Part shown: positions 62,751 through 64,000 of the stretch, one piece after another
How positions within the stretch are numbered: position 1 is the first letter of the stretch
How the letters are laid out: the number at the start of each line of letters is the position of its first letter
DNA from: Ceratobasidium sp. AG-K
Lineage: Eukaryota > Basidiomycota > Agaricomycetes > Cantharellales > Ceratobasidiaceae
Assembly (NCBI GenBank): GCA_037039685.1
Contig: JAWNGF010000002.1
Span: 4,836,001-4,900,000 of the forward strand
Direction of reading: 5' to 3'
DNA: 64,000 nt
The notes under the pieces: generated by a model
The model's database searches: none
The model's input: the letters and a program-made list of their open reading frames with translations, nothing else
What the model was told of the DNA's origin: nothing
Translations under genes and position numbers: made by a program

Positions 62751-63208
62751 TGTGTCGTGAGCCTTGCTCACTCCATCGGACTTGTCTGCGTCTCGTCCTG
62801 TCTCGTGGCTTTGTACGTTACTTTCTGTTTCCCTTTTCCCGCCATGTTGCCACCTCCTTGTGGTTTTCCTGCTACTTTGTGTAACGCGCCTGTGCTTTGT
62901 ACGAGTCATGTCTGTTCATACAGCATGACTCACATGGACACTCCTGACTGGTTGACTGTTATGACTCTTGTGGCTGCGCCCTATATGACTCGGCCTTGTC
63001 TTGAATATATATAGAGGACCAACAAGCCTGGTAACCCCAGCTTGTTTTGCCTCGTCAAAACATCCCCTTTGAGTGACACTTTGAACCACCCCTACCCTTA
63101 AGAACCTACAGACACTTAAGTGTGTTGCGGTTCAAGAGGTCGCTTAGGTCTTAGTGCCGTCCACTCTCCATTGCGGCTTGTCTCATAGCCACCAAGAAGA
63201 AGCTTACA
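62751..63208 (+). repeat. Putative long terminal repeat
   Basis: Starts TGTGTCGTGAG and ends AAGCTTACA, consistent with TG...CA LTR ends. It is placed between a truncated host gene and a gag-like ORF. The exact right end is uncertain by a few bases (63208 or 63211). Confidence 0.5.
63139..63208. repeat. Left arm of 70-bp inverted repeat
   Basis: Pairs with 63931-64000 in reverse complement at 66 of 70 positions by direct comparison. Shared core: GGTCTTAGTGCCGTCCACTC and CATAGCCACCAAGAAGAAGC. Confidence 0.9.
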
Positions 63209-63233
63209 ACATTACAAAACAAGCTTATCAACC

Positions 63234-63935
63234 ATGTCCATCCAGGAGGACGTAGGATCATGCCTCTCAATGCCACTGTCAACAAGGAGGGGACCAAGCA
63301 GGGCTGCAAGACCCACGAGTTCTCTGAACAAACGAGACATTGCACAAGCACGGGCTGGAGGACCAGCAAGGTCTTGTCCACAGAGTCAAGCCTCTATGCC
63401 TGGAACATTCAATGCCAAAAACGCTTCGGTCATCCAAGAAGAAGCTACGATTGTCAATAGGGAACCAGGAGATATCACCAAGGATCCCACACCAGCCACG
63501 ATTCGAATCCCTATTTCTAACGCAAGTCCTGGACCCTTGCGTCCACTATGGCCCACAGCATTCAGAAGACAATTCTTTTCTCCGCAGCCTGAAGCTCATG
63601 GAGGCATATCCCTTGTTCCCATCAGACCCCCACCCACACCACACATTCCACATGCTCCGCAAATTCCCCAGATCGGAGGTACTATCACCAATGCCGGTCC
63701 AATCCCAATAAGCTCCCAAGCTGTGACACCTGTAAACCCTGCACCACCATATGTACCACAAGGCTATTCCCAGCAACCAACAACTGAGAACCAAGACGTA
63801 CCTGGGAATCTCAGTTCAAGTTCCAGCTCCAGCAGTAGAACCGTGATTGGCAATCTTGATGATCTTGATGATCTGCACCTTAGAAGACACAATGCACTCT
63901 TAAGGGTCATCAACAGAATGAGAATAGTGTCGTAA
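63234..63935 (+). CDS. Gag-like ORF of LTR element
   Basis: 233 codons from ATG 63234. The N-terminus is basic (RRGPSRAARPTSSLNKRD), followed by IAQARAGGPARSC. A Pro-rich middle (IRPPPTPHIPHAPQIPQI) leads to a Ser run and NLDDLDDLHLRRHNALLRVI. No CCHC knuckle is visible. The frame ends in a stop created inside the inverted LTR end at 63933-63935, so the protein is probably a truncated gag. The position just after a putative LTR supports gag; sequence similarity is from general pattern only. Confidence 0.5.
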   Translation: MSIQEDVGSCLSMPLSTRRGPSRAARPTSSLNKRDIAQARAGGPARSCPQSQASMPGTFNAKNASVIQEEATIVNREPGDITKDPTPATIRIPISNASPGPLRPLWPTAFRRQFFSPQPEAHGGISLVPIRPPPTPHIPHAPQIPQIGGTITNAGPIPISSQAVTPVNPAPPYVPQGYSQQPTTENQDVPGNLSSSSSSSSRTVIGNLDDLDDLHLRRHNALLRVINRMRIVS

Positions 63936-64000
63936 GCTTCTTCTTGGTGGCTATGAGACAAGCCGCGATGGAGAGTGGACGGCACTAAGACCTCAGTGAC
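63931..64000. repeat. Right arm of 70-bp inverted repeat
   Basis: Reverse complement of the LTR 3' end (63139-63208) with four differences. It runs into the window edge, so its full length is unknown. Confidence 0.9.

Larger units (their letters stand above)
62751..64000 (+). mobile_element. LTR-retrotransposon-like element, incomplete
   Basis: The element begins exactly where F-box homology ends. TCAAG (62746-62750) is a candidate left target-site copy. A putative LTR (62751-63208, TGTG...TACA, about 458 bp) contains a TATA-like GAATATATATAG at about 63003. A gag-like ORF follows at 63234. Near the window end the terminal 70 bases of the LTR recur in inverted orientation (63931-64000), closing the gag frame. 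No protease, reverse transcriptase or integrase is present in the window; these may lie beyond 64000 or be missing. Confidence 0.6.

Overview
The window looks like nuclear DNA of a filamentous basidiomycete. Nearly every gene is split by introns of about 45-60 nt with GT-AG (sometimes GC-AG) borders. The gene set is typically fungal: Zn2Cys6 regulators, a Rom2-type RhoGEF, a Ste20/PAK kinase, a cytochrome-b5-fused sphingolipid desaturase and F-box and MYND families. Gene families and intron style suggest Agaricomycetes, perhaps a Rhizoctonia/Ceratobasidium relative; that placement is inference, not a database result. All functions are read from translated motifs, and splice sites were placed by eye using phase and family motifs.

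Layout. 0.8-3.6 kb: a small MYND-finger gene and a PQ-loop membrane protein (both minus). 4.1-5.1 kb: an EEF1A-KMT4/METTL13-like methyltransferase (plus). 5.3-9.5 kb: MMS19 (minus). 9.9-10.3 kb: an unidentified spliced coding stretch. 12.2-15.1 kb: an acidic Cys-motif protein. 15.3-22.0 kb: a UFD4/TRIP12 HECT ubiquitin ligase. 22.2-24.0 kb: a sphingolipid desaturase. 24.3-25.2 kb: a GST. 26.0-31.6 kb: a Rom2-like RhoGEF with two consecutive DH modules. 33.6-36.6 kb: a tRNA m3C methyltransferase. 37.3-38.2 kb and 41.5-44.9 kb: two paralogous Zn2Cys6 proteins, the first lacking the regulatory domain. 45.1-46.2 kb: a SNAPC1/SNAP43-like protein. 47.1-47.9 kb: a secreted double-psi beta-barrel protein. 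48.5-50.9 kb: a secreted histidine-rich repeat protein. 51.4-56.8 kb: two tandem TAP-like alpha/beta-hydrolase peptidases. 57.0-59.3 kb: a Ste20/PAK kinase. 59.6-61.5 kb: an F-box-like gene. 61.9-64.0 kb: a broken paralogue of it, interrupted by an LTR-type element whose gag-like ORF is closed by an inverted copy of the LTR end.

Working together. Most of 0-37 kb is unrelated housekeeping: cytosolic Fe-S assembly, ubiquitin-fusion degradation, sphingolipid modification and tRNA/eEF1A methylation. The RhoGEF and the PAK kinase both belong to small-GTPase signalling to wall and polarity, but they are 25 kb apart and need not be co-regulated. The stretch 47-57 kb is enriched in predicted secreted products: a DPBB protein, a His-rich precursor with dibasic sites and two exo-acting peptidase-like proteins. 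The right end is an accessory, transposon-bearing edge.

Most worth following up: the tandem DH duplication with conserved introns, the histidine-rich precursor whose three units end at dibasic or Arg sites, the stand-alone DNA-binding half of a Zn2Cys6 factor, and a shared TATA-plus-poly(G) promoter layout.
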